Below the pieces are notes generated by a model. The model saw only the letters and a list, made by a program, of their open reading frames with translations. It searched no databases and was not told the DNA's origin. A stretch of DNA of 64,000 nucleotides from Capillidium heterosporum (lineage: Eukaryota > Entomophthoromycota > Entomophthoromycetes > Entomophthorales > Capillidiaceae): NCBI GenBank assembly GCA_016630905.1, contig WBMQ01000007.1, forward strand, positions 1,302,001-1,366,000, read 5' to 3'. The translations under genes were made by a program, and so were the position numbers. Below, in pieces: positions 10,903 to 22,355 of the stretch; position 1 is the first letter of the stretch; every line of letters starts with the position of its first letter.

Positions 10903-13637
10903 CTAATCCTCAAGCTCAATGAACTTGAAGGAGAAAGGTTCGAACTTACGTCCAGTACCTTTGTAGAACTTGCCATTGAACTCGACCCAGTGCAGACGCA
11001 GAGCATGGAGGAAGGCAGAAAGACCCTCCATGAAAATAAGGATACCAACAGTCAAGACGAACCAAAAGTAATAGGCAAAGGCGATGGCAAAGGCGCGGTA
11101 ACCAGGATCCATGTTTAAGACTTTACCCATGGTCATTTCCCACAGCACCTTAGAGAGCTGGGCGTGGGCCAAACTTAAAGCCCAGAGACGGAGGTAGGAG
11201 GCAGTGTTGGAGATACAGTTGAGGCAGTACTCGATGGTGTGGATGGACTGATTGATCATGAGATCGGCAAAGTCGAACTCCTTGGCATGGGCCATCTCTC
11301 CCTCAGCATGGTTATCTTCGTCGTTGTGGTCGCCACTGTGGGTAGGAAGGGAGGAGTAACCCTCAGCTTCGGCCTTCTGGTGCAGGTGGCGCAAGTAGAG
11401 GGGTTTGCCCAACAGCATGACGGGGACACAAAGCATAGCAATGAGCAATAAAAAGGCTTGGACCGGTCCCTGGCCAGCGTACAGCTCATCACCAGGCTTG
11501 ATGTAGCCGGGGGACAGGAACATAGAGATTAACATGTTGAGGAGGGAGGGTGGTGAGTTGCGTAACGAATGTCCAGCGGCATCAGTGGCAAACCAATCGA
11601 CTGACCACTTGTATAAAATGGTAAAGGAAAGGTACCCGAACAGGCACATCATGAACAGGATCTGGGGGATGAACTCCAGGTAGATGGCGTAGGTTTCCCT
11701 GTGGCGACGATAGTTGAATGTAGTCAAAAACACACCAAAGGACATTTGAAGTACACCTAACAGAACCGACATCTTCATCTTGTAGGAATTGGTGAAGATC
11801 AAGTCGTTCTCGGCACCGTGCCAGGCGGGGTCCAGACCGAAGGGGTAAACGCCAATCGACTTTGCGGCGATGCTGACTTTGAGAGGACGCTCGTGGGGCC
11901 ACTCCCAACCGGACTGGAACCAAGTCATGGAGATGGAGAAGATGTCGTTGTAGATAATACCGGTGAAGATGGAGAACAGACCCATAAGCAGGATGATGTA
12001 ACGTCCACCAAAGAACATGGAGAACTACAAATGTTGAGAAAGTATTAAAAACGTATAGTTACCTCCTCACTCTTGACTTTAGCAAGGGCCCGTTCGTTGA
12101 TAACGAGATACAAGGCGGCAGCTGTCATGAAGACGGCGTGACCTAAATCACCAAACATGACGGCGAACAGGAAGGGGAACGAGATGATAGTGAAGAGACC
12201 GGGGTTGACTTCGCCGTAGTTGGCCATACCGTAGGAGTCGACGATGTTCTGGAACCCTTCGGTGAACCGATTGGTACGGTGGTAGGTTGGTGGCTCCTTA
12301 GTGGTGGCGATCTCGTGCAAGATTGGGGACAAGGAGGCTTCTGAATCCTAGATGAGATTAAGCAACTAAAACTCAATTCAAAAATTACCCCGGAAGCACG
12401 TAAAACGGCTTGAATGGAGTCGATGTCGTTGGCGGCGCACCAGCCTTCAGCGATGAGGCAACGACTGTTGGTATCGTAAGAGAAGTGGTTCATGGTGTGG
12501 TAGATGGCCTTCTCCTTCTTGATGACATTGGTCCAAATAGCAATCTCCTCACCAACGCGGATCAAAGCGGCTCTACGGGCATGGTTGGTGTTGTAGATGA
12601 CAGCAGTCAGATCTTCGATCTTAGAGGTGACCTCATCCAATTGCTGCTGGCGTGCCTCCTGGTGGTCAGAAACAGTATAGAGGGTGGCACCTAAAGCTTC
12701 GGAGATCTTGCGGATCTTGTTGCAGGTCTCAGTACCGTGACTGAAGATCAGGAAGGCGTTCTTGGCTACTGCTACATCAGTCGTAGGGTCAATGACGGGC
12801 TCGTTGATCTCACTGAAGTTGAGGTACAAGTTACCGCGTAAGGCACGCCACAAGATGCGTTCGAAGGTAGCCATACGTTCACGGGAAATGACACCGGTAA
12901 CAAAGCTAGAGCTGCATTAGAAAATTACAATGGTATTTTAAAGTACTTCAAGTTGATGGAGCGAGTGCCGGTTGCATTGGACGATTCTACGTCGTGAGCA
13001 TCGTCGAGAAGTGGAGCCGAACTGTCGTCGAAGGAATTACGGATCTGTTCGGGACGGGTGGCGGCCTATTGACAAATTAACAACATATACAAAGAGAATT
13101 TTCATACATCTCTAAAGAAACGGCTAGTCTCCAACAAAACGTGGCGCAATTCAGTCAACTCCAAATTACGGCGCTGAAGCTTTTCGTAGGAGCTGTTGAG
13201 TTCAATTATACGCGTTTCGTTGGTATCAATAGCATCCTCCAAGTCAGTTATCTCCTGAGCTGAGCGCACCTTGGTGTGTAACCCAAATTCAGGCAAGGGG
13301 GCAACTGATATGTCACTCTTTTCGATATGAGTGTTGAAGAAGCCTATAATAAAAGGTCATTATTATGCATAGATGAAAGGCTATATAACTTACGAATTTT
13401 ACGCTCCATCTCATCAAACCGACGGATCTCATTAACAAAAACACGTTGGAAGGCGTTGGTGTCAGGGTTTAGCTTTAAATGTAGATTAGTAATAAAATTA
13501 GGAGAAAAAGTTACGTCGCGGAATTCAACTTGACCTTGGTCTCCAAGCTGCGATACGGTGGTATGAGCCAACTCGAATGGAATGTAAAGTTGGATCAGAG
13601 ACATTATCTCCGAACTAAATAATGAGGATTCTACCAT
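10903..13637 (-). CDS. VPH1: V-type H+-ATPase subunit a (VPH1/STV1 family)
   Basis: Subunit a is the large Vo stator subunit that forms the proton half-channels of the vacuolar ATPase in vacuole, Golgi and endosome membranes. Seven exons (13515-13637, 13394-13472, 13108-13343, 12947-13065, 12389-12911, 12063-12347, 10903-12024) join in frame to 828 aa, the normal length. The cytosolic half starts with the typical 'MSLIQLYIPFELAHTTVSQL' after a short leader and has 'NPDTNAFQRVFVNEIRR'. The membrane half has 'PFLFAVMFGDLGHAVFM' and, near the end, 'SYLRLWALSLAHAQLS', which contains the essential channel arginine. Intron 13473-13514 is 42 nt and has no stop in frame. The gene is divergent from the nuclease gene at 13828 over 190 bp. 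Which of the two fungal isoforms (vacuolar or Golgi) it matches is unknown. Confidence 0.96.
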
Positions 13638-13827
13638 GTTTTTACTTCAAGCCAACAATGGAATCCGTTCTACTATAAGCTTTACAAGCCAAGAAAACAA
13701 TGTGGTTGTTCAAGTAGGTTGAGAAATTGTGAGGTGATGTAATTTGGTTAGCTTTATTGGATAGTTTCTAAAAGAATCAACCGAAATTCTGGCAGATTTA
13801 GTTTCTACAAGCTTATTAAAGTTACTG
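13638..13827. promoter_or_regulatory. Likely shared divergent promoter (V-ATPase a / EEP enzyme)
   Basis: Only 190 bp separate the two divergent start codons, so initiation for both genes must be driven from here or from within the first exons. No specific factor site is claimed. Confidence 0.45.
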
Positions 13828-15009
13828 ATGGTAAAATTAACATGTGGACAAATTATCGAGTACGATTATAGAACAACTAAGAAGGTACATCGAGTGGACC
13901 AGCCTATAAAGTTCTGCCAGTTTAACATCGAACGAGGATACCAACTCGACAAAGTTATTCAACTGCTTAAAGACGTGGATGCCGATATCTACAGCCTACA
14001 AGAGATTGATATTGGCAACTTAAGGAGTAATGATGTCGACCAATTCGAGCATCTATGTAAAGAATTGAAGATTAAAGGCGGCTTTGTGGTTGAATTTGAG
14101 GAGTTGAAGTCCAATTTGAGGAAGGATAGAGACCAGGTACTTTTTATTTTTTAATTTGGAGTTGAAATAGAATTGGTATTAGGGTGGTGGCTACCATGGC
14201 AATGCTATACTCAGTAAATTTGATTTGGAATTCGACACTTTAGTTCACAAGTTTCAATCGGTAAATTGGAATAAGGAAGGTACCAGGTATAATGAACCTA
14301 GATTTGGTAGGTAATATTGAAATAGCTGTGAACTGAACTAAATGTTTGTTTGTTTAAATAGTAGAGTTACTTTGATAGGTAAGGTGCAAATTGGTAGTGA
14401 AAAGCTACTATGCTACTGTGCTCACTTTGAAGTAAAGTTTTATTTTCAATTTCTACTTATATCCGTTAAAGGTATTCTGTGGTCTAATCGATAGACTCAA
14501 GCAACTTTCTGAAGTCTTTGAGTACGTCCACTCGAACGACCAATTCCCCTACCAAATAGTACTGGGGGATCTAAATACTATGGCTCACTCTATAGCGAGG
14601 CTAAGTTCCAAGTACGCTAAAGACCGTTTTCGATTCTTGTCTATAGGCTTATCGGAATCGGATTTTTGGTATCAATACGTACTTCCAATTCACAAGGACG
14701 ATGCTAAATGCAACAACCTGCTAAGCAAGTGGTGGAGTGGAATCGATGATAAATATGTCCTCAAAAACCTTAGGAACCCTGGGTTCGTAGATCCTTTTGG
14801 TCCATCAGCCATCTCCTTACACAACCCTGGCTACTTGGGACTGTTTAAGGGTAAATTAGATTGGGTACTTTACCGACACTTCAAGTTAGTTGGCTATTTC
14901 ATGGTGAATGAGGATTATTCGGCCTCTGATCACAAGGCAGTTGATTGTGGAGCTAGAGTTGGATAAAGATCTTGAGGGCTGGAAGAGTAAGTTTGGAACA
15001 GCACTATAA
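13828..15009 (+). CDS. Endonuclease/exonuclease/phosphatase (DNase I-like) family enzyme
   Basis: This is a member of the Mg2+-dependent EEP superfamily that includes DNase I-like nucleases and phosphodiesterases; the substrate is unknown. Exons are 13828-14136, 14183-14310, 14362-14431 and 14472 onward. Visible motifs are 'QFNIERGYQLDKV', the metal-binding Glu in 'DIYSLQEIDIG', 'GGGYHGNAILSKFDLE', the catalytic 'IVLGDLNTM' and the general-base His in 'SASDHKAV'. The strict frame stops at 14966 shortly after that His (333 aa). One base fewer in GTTGATTGTGG near 14940-14950 would instead give 'AVDVELELDKDLEGW' ending at 15009 (347 aa), which is a better EEP terminal strand, so I give the longer limit. 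It is not CCR4 or nocturnin, since no leucine-rich or family-specific block is present. Confidence 0.8.
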
Positions 15010-15607
15010 GGAATTCAAGTCGCCAAATAGCAACCTTAGTTTACCACTATTTCGATTTGTCGGCTATGTTGGTATAGGTTTAGCTTTATGGATTTTGAGT
15101 TCTATGATAGCAAGTTAATTCTCAAATCAAATAAAGCTTAGATATGCTAATTTCTTAAGATCATGTATTTTGTTTTTGATAGTATATTTTTAATTATTTG
15201 TAGTAAATGTAACATTATACAAAAGCATCTGTACAGTTTTTGAAATTTTGGATATATAGATAGTATAAACTTTGCCAATCTCACTCTTCCAACTCACAAA
15301 TATCCCATATTTCATTTTGACAACCAATTTCTCAACTATGTATCCACTAGTATATAGAGAATATATCAATATGGTTTTAATGGTGTTTCCGTTGAAAATC
15401 ACCATGCTGCTGACTATTACCACATACCATATACTCCAATATCGATTTCAAGCTTCAAATTAGTAATTTTAATCCATCACCTGGTCAACCTACCACCCCT
15501 AGAAAGTCCAAATACAAATTAGCTATAAAACGTCACTAAATTCAACTATAAATAGGGCAACTCTTCCAAAACTACAATCTTGGTTGATCAAATTCAATTC
15601 CCAAACT
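15010..15607. other. Intergenic
   Basis: This AT-rich stretch lies between the EEP gene and the ferroportin gene, both on the plus strand. Short open frames lack ATG starts. I see nothing else. Confidence 0.5.
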
Positions 15608-17159
15608 ATGTTAGATACCGATCCTATACTTCGCGAGTACACTGGCCTAGTCTCAACAACTCCAAACTTGATATTTTACTATATGCTTTACATCAGCAAG
15701 TAAGCGATCCTTCATACACTTACAAATAGCTACTGACTTTGATCCTTTTCCAGTAGTTTTATTGAACGTAGCTACGACTTTTTAATCTATTTATCTTTGA
15801 CCTCGAGTTTCCGTTCCTTAAGATACAGTAGCATATATGGAGTAACTGCTACGCTCCCAGTTTTACTTTTAAGTTACCACCTCAGTCTATGGATTCAATT
15901 GAATCATAACAGCTCTGGTATTAAATCCTTATCAATTCCAACTTTAATTTTTGTAAAAAATAGCTTTACATAGGCTAATATGGGTCCAAAAGCTAACTTA
16001 TGTAGCAACTACAATCATATTAGTTTTGATGTTAAACTTCAAGACCGACTTTTGGTTTGTTACCTTGCTGGTAATAACCTTTCCTATCAAGTTGATGATG
16101 GTGGGGTTCAAAACAGTTGTCGAGAAGGTATATTTTGAATTTTGAATGCAACTACTAATTTGAATATGGTAGTACTGGGCTATCGAGTTAAGCCAGATGC
16201 ATTCCATCAAATTGACAGGTAACTTTTGTTGTGCTTATTTAACATCTTATAATTTAGTTATAAACGTCAACTTGCGAAGGATCTATCTAACTATGGAACT
16301 ACTAACTCCATTAATGGTTGGATCAATGACAAGTCTTGTAGGATACTACAACTTTCTCATTGCTTTGGTAATAACTACTGTACTATGTCTACTACTTGAA
16401 CTCAAGTTATGTACCAAAGTAGGTATCAACAGCTCTCATACTACCTTTGATTTGGTCCCAAATTCTTTACCCCAAGCTCCACTCAAAGATGTGCTGAAGC
16501 TGAAGCTGTTTAAAAGTACCAATTTGCTATATATAATATAAAGTTCTAACTTCTATAAAGCCAGTTTAGCCATAAGCTTACTGTATGCCAATGTATTAAG
16601 CTTTGGTGGTGGTATGATAAGTTACGCTCAATTGTCACAAGTCCAACTCAGCGATTTTCAACTGGGATGCCTCAGCCTTTTAGTTACAGCTTCTGGTTGG
16701 TTAGGCACTGTACTAGTCCCCTTCAGTTTAAAGTACTTTGAACTTGGGGAAGCAGCCGGTAACTTTTTGTTGTTCTTTGCTATGACTACCGCATTAGCTG
16801 CCTTTCCATTAATTCTGGAACCTCTACCTCAAGTCGTCAATATCTGGTTGATGTTTGGTACGCTACTTTTAAAGGCAATTTAATTTTTAAAACAACTACT
16901 AGGTTTCGTAATCGTAGCTAGAGTCGGCCTCAACGGCTTCGATCTACTTCAAAACGAATTGGTTCAGAAGTTTGTCCCTAGACCGCTACTAGCTACCTTC
17001 ACTTTAACTCAATTTAGTCTGCAGAATCTGGGTGAGTTGATGAGTTTCATTTTGACTTTTTACTTTGACGATGTTGTCAAGTTTTACCAACCAGCTGCCG
17101 TATCAATGATCATCGTCTGGAGTTCCTATGTTGTCTTCAAAGTAGGCTACCTTAATTAG
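15608..17159 (+). CDS. Ferroportin-like iron exporter (SLC40A family)
   Basis: Ferroportins are major-facilitator-fold exporters of Fe2+ and related metals across the plasma membrane or an organelle membrane. Seven exons (15608-15699, 15754-15917, 15964-16127, 16173-16218, 16258-16515, 16561-16857, 16903-17159) join cleanly to 425 aa, somewhat shorter than animal ferroportins. The protein is almost entirely hydrophobic helices. Family landmarks include 'VNLRRIYLTMELLTPLMVG' (compare the conserved LNA.MRRIDL..KLL.P block), 'LLYANVLSFGGGMISYAQL' and 'ARVGLNGFDLLQNELVQ' (compare the R.GLW.FDL...QL.Q block). The acceptor of intron 15918-15963 was chosen because it alone keeps the frame. Whether it exports iron, or another metal from a compartment, cannot be told. 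Confidence 0.82.
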
Positions 17160-17919
17160 TTTGCATAGTTTGGTTCCTTTGTTAGTTTAATAAATAGCCT
17201 TTAGATATGTTACTTTTGATTTAAATGTATATGTGATGATGTTATTAAATTGGATTGCTTAACAAATGCCCTACCAAAGCTGGTTTATATATACTATCTT
17301 TTATATCGTCAATTCTCTTTTATTCAATTCCGAAACCTATCCAAATTTTGATAACAAGAGCATCGTTTACAGATAAAAGTGTAATAGCCAAGAGGTCCTT
17401 TTCAAAAATGTAAATAGGCACCTGAGATTGTTATAAACTAGATATTTGAACAAAATGAAGTAGATTAAAAGTATCGATCTTTTTAAAATGTAAAGATAGC
17501 AGCTACAATTAGGAATAATCAAATTTAATATTGTATCGTTCAATTTTCATACCAACCTACACATATATGGGATTATTAGATCGGATACTTTGTAGAATAA
17601 TATATCAAAATAGAAAATTATCAAAAAGGAGTTGCTATAAAGTTATAAATTTCTAAGGAAAAGTAATCTACAAAAAAGCTCAACTTTATATTTATAAACA
17701 GCTGATAGAAGGAAAATATACCTTTCCAAACCTACAACCTCAAAGTATTTAATCTAAAAATTATAAATTGCATCATTAATTTGCTTAAATGTCTTGAATT
17801 TTTCTATAAATATCCATCACAAAGTCTTTAACCAAAATTTATTTTGTTGGTTATAACCTACAACATATAAAACAAAAATTTAATTAAAAAATATTTTTAA
17901 AGGCTACAATCTATAACAC
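17160..17919. other. Intergenic, convergent 3' ends
   Basis: This very AT-rich 760 bp lies between the convergent ferroportin and RRG9 genes. No gene, repeat or RNA is recognised. Confidence 0.5.
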
Positions 17920-18842
17920 CTATGATTTCCTAAACTTATTGAAACCTCCCGTCCTCTTGGAATTTTGGTTTCCACCATCAAATTTCCTACTGTGCTCGTA
18001 CTTGTAGCTTCTATCTACGGCCAACTTGGCTTCCTCCAGATCCTTCTTCTCCTTTAGCTTCTCTTCTGCTTTCAACTGTTCAATAAACTGCAGTCGACTC
18101 TCTTTACGCTTGTTCTCTTGCTGTTCAAGTCTTACTTCGGTTGGTTGGTACTTGGATTTGAGTATGCGTCGCACAGCTTCATAACTTAACTTGAAGTCTA
18201 AACTTAATTTTTCAACTGTCCACTGGTTGGGTAGCTATTTAAAAGGCACATGTGTTAATAAAATGAAATATATAAGAAAAAAGTACCTCTCGAGCTAAAA
18301 ATCTTATGCGCTCCATAGCTGCTCTAGATACCTTCTTTTCGGGATTCCATTTTTCGCCATTTAACTTTTTAGCTACTGCTTCCTTACGGATCTTCCATTC
18401 TGGCTTTTCGATATTAACTTCGTCTCCGTCTTTTGAATTCATTTCCTTCTTGAAGCTGTTGGAGCTGAGCTCTTTACTATTAGTTTTAGTCGGTTTAGCT
18501 TCACTACTCTTGGGTTTCTTGGTAAGTTTATTCTCACTTTGTGTTTGGCCCAACTTTGAACTCATCCAGTCCAAGTCCTTTATGCTGAGGTTGTTGGTAG
18601 TTTTGGTGGTAGGTTGGCTTTCATCCGGATTTTCACCTTCTAGAACGAATGCTTCTATGGACGGCCTAGTGCTGTAGGCCTTTAGAAGCAAGTAGTTGAG
18701 GGGTCGACTTCTGAAAACTGCTTTAGTTTGTAATAGTAGATTGGGCATCGTAACCATCTAAGCTTAGTATTAGTTTTTCGTTTACTTTAAAATATTCATG
18801 TACCTTGAATGGATGGACTGCTACTCTTATTAAATTAATCAT
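17920..18842 (-). CDS. RRG9: RRG9 / neugrin-like mitochondrial protein
   Basis: RRG9 (yeast) and neugrin (animals) are mitochondrial matrix proteins needed for respiratory growth and mitochondrial gene expression. Exons 18804-18842, 18287-18757 and 17920-18234 give 274 aa. The first 13-codon exon with the start of the second forms an Arg/Lys-containing, acid-free presequence. The conserved core is 'GEKWNPEKKVSRAAMERIR', then after the 52-nt intron 'LPNQWTVEKLSLDFKLS' and 'YEAVRRILKSKYQPTE'. A Lys/Glu-rich helix and a basic tail follow. If the small first exon is wrong, translation could start at the ATG at 18757. The family call rests on the W.P..K.SR..M..IR and EA.RRILKSK patterns. Confidence 0.82.
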
Positions 18843-19886
18843 GTTGAAACTACTATGTACTTTTATATCTATATGTCTATTATCGTTGAACCCGATATCT
18901 CTATTATTAAATATTCAATAAATATGAAAAAGTTTTGCTAGAGTTGCTGCTGAATTCCAGGTTCTTGAATATTTTTTCAAGTCTAAGCTAATTGATTCTA
19001 ATTCATTAGCTTGAGGCACATCTTTACTAAAACTATAAGCATATTTTTAAAACTCGAATTCATATTAGAATTCAACTCTGATTGGTATATTTTGAGCCTG
19101 GAATGAGCCATTGGAATTGAATACAATCCAACATTATCTATTACACTTCATTAATAGCATCTGCATGTATATGTACCATGAAATAGTACTGACAAATGGA
19201 AGTAAATAGAGTTTTAAGATTGAAATATAGAATGGAGCAAAGTTTTTTATAGGTAAGTATAGTACTGTATTGAGATTTTAAAAAGAATTTTGTAAAACTT
19301 CATAAAACATATCAATAGTTTAAAATAACTATATCCTATCATCCTCTTAAATAATGGTATTCATTTCGTATCTTATAATATGTAGTTTTACATTTTTAAC
19401 TTTGTACTTGTTATTGGCATAGATAATATCCCTTCTTGATAGTAGTTATAAAAAGATTAAATATCTATTAAAAGTGAAATATACTATAATCTAGCTAAAA
19501 CTTGTAGAAATAATTTGAAGCTACTCTTCAACAAAATCAAATTTTAAATACCTGATTGAAATTGATATATCAATAGATTAGTCGTCATGAAATAAGAATA
19601 TCTAGATCTAGCACTTGTAAAATATATTAAATCATACAAGTTGAGACAATATATAATGAAAGTAGAAATAAGTATAAACATCAGAAAATATATTGATAAA
19701 GAACTATAACATATAGTATCTAATAAAACCAATCCAACTTTTAATCCCAATTCCAAAACTATAGTAAAACTATTTATTGAAGTCGACAATATTATCTATG
19801 GGTTAAAATATCACCAAGAGTACCACTACATACTCCTAGCTTGATGAACTAAAATAAAGGGCAAGTATACGTAGTCGTACCAAAGT
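18843..19886. other. Intergenic
   Basis: This 1-kb stretch is extremely AT-rich. An 81-codon hydrophobic minus-strand frame at 19544-19789 has no splice partners or recognisable motif, so I treat it as chance. Nothing else is seen. Confidence 0.5.
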
Positions 19887-20803
19887 CTAGTTGAGCTTCT
19901 TGATAAAACTGTTGATAAACTTGGACTTTTCATGGTCCGATATCTTGTCTTGGACTCCCTTACTGAGACGTCGAATTTCAGGGTTGATTTTAGGGATCTG
20001 GAACTCAAAGGGCTCCATGAAGTTGGCAACAACCTCAAAGTTCTCACCCAAGGTAGCGATCTCGTGGATTAAATCTTCAAGACAAAGTAAACCTTTGTCG
20101 CCTAACTTCTCCTCAACAATAGTGTTGTTGTCGAGAGGGATTTTCTTTTGTTCAACTACAATTTTACCACGCTTGTAAATGAGGGTTTTAATGGTAGTTA
20201 AAGTGGGTTCCCTAATGCGAGTTAGTAGTTGTAAAGTGGAAATAGAGTACCCGAAGATGACATAAGGTCTAATGATGTTCAAAAACTCCAAGTTCTCCTT
20301 GGTAGTCTTTAGGAAGATAGCGGTGTTGAGCGTTAATAACCTTAGGCTTTTCAAGATCTGGTAGCATTTAGTAGGGATATCAGGGATGCTAAAAGAAATG
20401 AGTTACAAGTACGAAAAAACTTTTGCTTTACGTTTTGGAACGCATAACGAGATACACTTTCTCCTTCTCAGGCTCCATCAACTTAGCATTACGCTTTTCT
20501 AGGCGCGTCAAGCGTAACTTGTCATTCAAGTGTCTACGTCTATCTCTGAGCACCTGGTCCAATCTTAAAAACTTATTTTTGTCCGATTTGACAGCCTTGT
20601 ATATAAAGTTAGGTCGATTTTTTTGTAAAAGGTACCTGAGCTTTATCCAGAGCCTTCTGGGCCGAAATCTCTTTAAGCTTGTGTTGGGTCTTACGTTTCC
20701 TTAAGATAGTAAACTCTTCACCGTGGCTCTTTCCTCTAAGGCATCATTAGAATGGAGTTACAATTAATTTAGGCTGGGATTAAGTCGCTTACTTTTCACT
20801 CAT
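19887..20803 (-). CDS. RLP7: Ribosomal L7/L30-family protein, probably ribosome-biogenesis factor RLP7
   Basis: RLP7 resembles ribosomal protein uL30 (RPL7) and binds ITS2-proximal pre-rRNA during 60S assembly in the nucleolus. Exons 20793-20803, 20636-20735, 20432-20595, 20251-20388 and 19887-20211 give 245 aa. The N-terminal basic helix has 'EEFTILRKRKTQHKLKEI', then 'KEKVYLVMRSKTIPDIP' and the L30 core 'PTLTTIKTLIYKRGKIV'. The C-terminal part has 'LDNNTIVEEKLGDKGLL' and 'CLEDLIHEIATLGENFEVV'. The L30 fold is certain. The RLP7 choice rests on the RKRK leader, the LDNN.IVEE.LGD motif and loss of the canonical FLWPF. The length (245 aa) is nearer to RPL7, so RPL7 itself is the alternative. 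Intron 20212-20250 is 39 nt without a stop. The first exon codes for under four residues. Confidence 0.8.
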
Positions 20804-21963
20804 CTTGGCTAACAAAAGTACTTTTCGACTTGGCTTGAAAAAATTATTGTAGGAATGATTCACCAATCAAAATCCTTGGTGGAAAGCCTATTCTTTACCA
20901 GAAGTTGGAGGGTTTCGAGGAATCAACCTGAAATTTCAAATTGTTTGCAACACAAATAAAGATTAGTGCCCTATTCTAGTGCAAATAATTTGGAATTTAA
21001 ATTGCCAAGTTCACTAGACATTTCGATCAACTTTAGAATCAGCTAAACCTTCATACTGATAAAAATGTTCATATAGAAATAGACTTGAGCTTTAAGAAGA
21101 CAAATTAGTGATGAATATTTATAATTTTGCCTAATGTTTATTACCAACTATGTAGAAATCAATAAGCTGTAAGTGATGAACTACAGTAGTAAAATTAAGT
21201 TTATGACTTTCAAACTTGAAGAATATAAAGGAAGTTGAAGGATTATCAATACTTGCACCTTTACCTTGTAGCCTGGATAAATGAAAATTTTCGTATATAG
21301 TACCATAAACCTTGAGCCAGTAGCTTTTAACATTGGACTATAGGAACTTACCAAGCCTTATATATTAGGCTTTGCTTTGCTGGGCTATATATCAATAAAA
21401 GTTAGAGGCCACTCTGTATTAAGAGACTTGGTTGTCGATTGACAATATCTCCAATATAAAATTTAGTCATATATGGCATAAAGGTTCAAAATCCAACAAA
21501 GCTGAATATCTTGTACGATATTAGGTAGTAGTTTGTTGGAATAATAAACTAGAACAGTATATATAAATGAAATCAAGAGTATATAAATAAGTGCAAACAT
21601 ATTTTCAAACTATAGTCCTTATTACAACATAGTATAACAGGTAAACAAAGTACTAAGTTTATATATACCGTATATACAAGTAACTAGAGTAAATGGAAAA
21701 TTCATTACTGCAAAGTACATTTCAAAATGAAAACAAGGGAAAATTGATAGCGTGAAACAGGTTACACTATTAAATGTAAGTTTAAAGTATTCACCTATAA
21801 ACGTCAAAGTAAGAAAATATAAAGCCAAATAACTAGCTACAGTTGGAAAATCAGAATACTAGAATCAAATCTCTAGCCCAAACTTACTAAATAAATACTC
21901 ATTCCATGCCTACCATCTTGAAAGTTTAAAAAACGTAGTACAGGAGCCAAAACTTATCGATAT
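20804..21963. other. Intergenic
   Basis: This is 1.16 kb of AT-rich sequence upstream of the RLP7-like gene and downstream of ATP synthase e. No coding, repeat or RNA feature is recognised. Confidence 0.5.
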
Positions 21964-22355
21964 TTATTGACTTTTCTCGACGGATAACAAGTACTTTTCC
22001 AGATCAAAGTCGGGGGAATCAGGGTCCGAAACAACTACACAATTTAGTTAAAAAATAAACTTTTAAAATTTACCTGAAGAGTTAGCAGCAGCCTTCTTCT
22101 TGGCGAAAGCGACCTTAGCTTCGTGGATCAAGTGCTCCTTGTGCTTTAATTCGGCTTGGGCTTTGGCTTCAGCTTCAACTTTGACTAAAGTACGGTGGCG
22201 GTTGAATCCGTAACCGACTCCAAAAACTAAACCTCCCCAGCGTAAGGTCTGTATAAAATAAAGGTTAGTATATTGAATTGATGTTTTAGGAATGTAAAGG
22301 AGTAGTAGGGTAAAGGTTACTTTACATTGAGTAGAGCGTTCGATGTAGTTGTCAT
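21964..22355 (-). CDS. TIM11: Mitochondrial F1Fo-ATP synthase subunit e
   Basis: Subunit e is a small inner-membrane Fo protein needed for ATP synthase dimerisation and cristae shape. Exons 22326-22355, 22074-22248 and 21964-22034 give 91 aa, the usual size. The N-terminal helix has 'LRWGGLVFGVGYGFNRHR', including the glycine-rich membrane face used in dimer contacts. An Ala/Lys/Glu helix ('KAQAELKHKEHLIHEAK') and an acidic tail 'PDSPDFDLEKYLLSVEKSQ' follow. The donor at 22325 was chosen because it joins 'NALLN' to 'TLRWGG' in frame. The identification relies on size, topology and the LRWGG / G.GYGF pattern. Confidence 0.78.

Noticed and set aside
15272-15463. 63-codon plus-strand frame before ferroportin
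   Set aside because: It begins with TTG rather than ATG, and the product is uniformly hydrophobic low-complexity sequence.
19544-19789. 81-codon hydrophobic frame in the spacer
   Set aside because: It lies in extremely AT-rich DNA where Ile/Leu/Tyr/Phe-rich frames arise by chance. No motif or neighbour exon was found.
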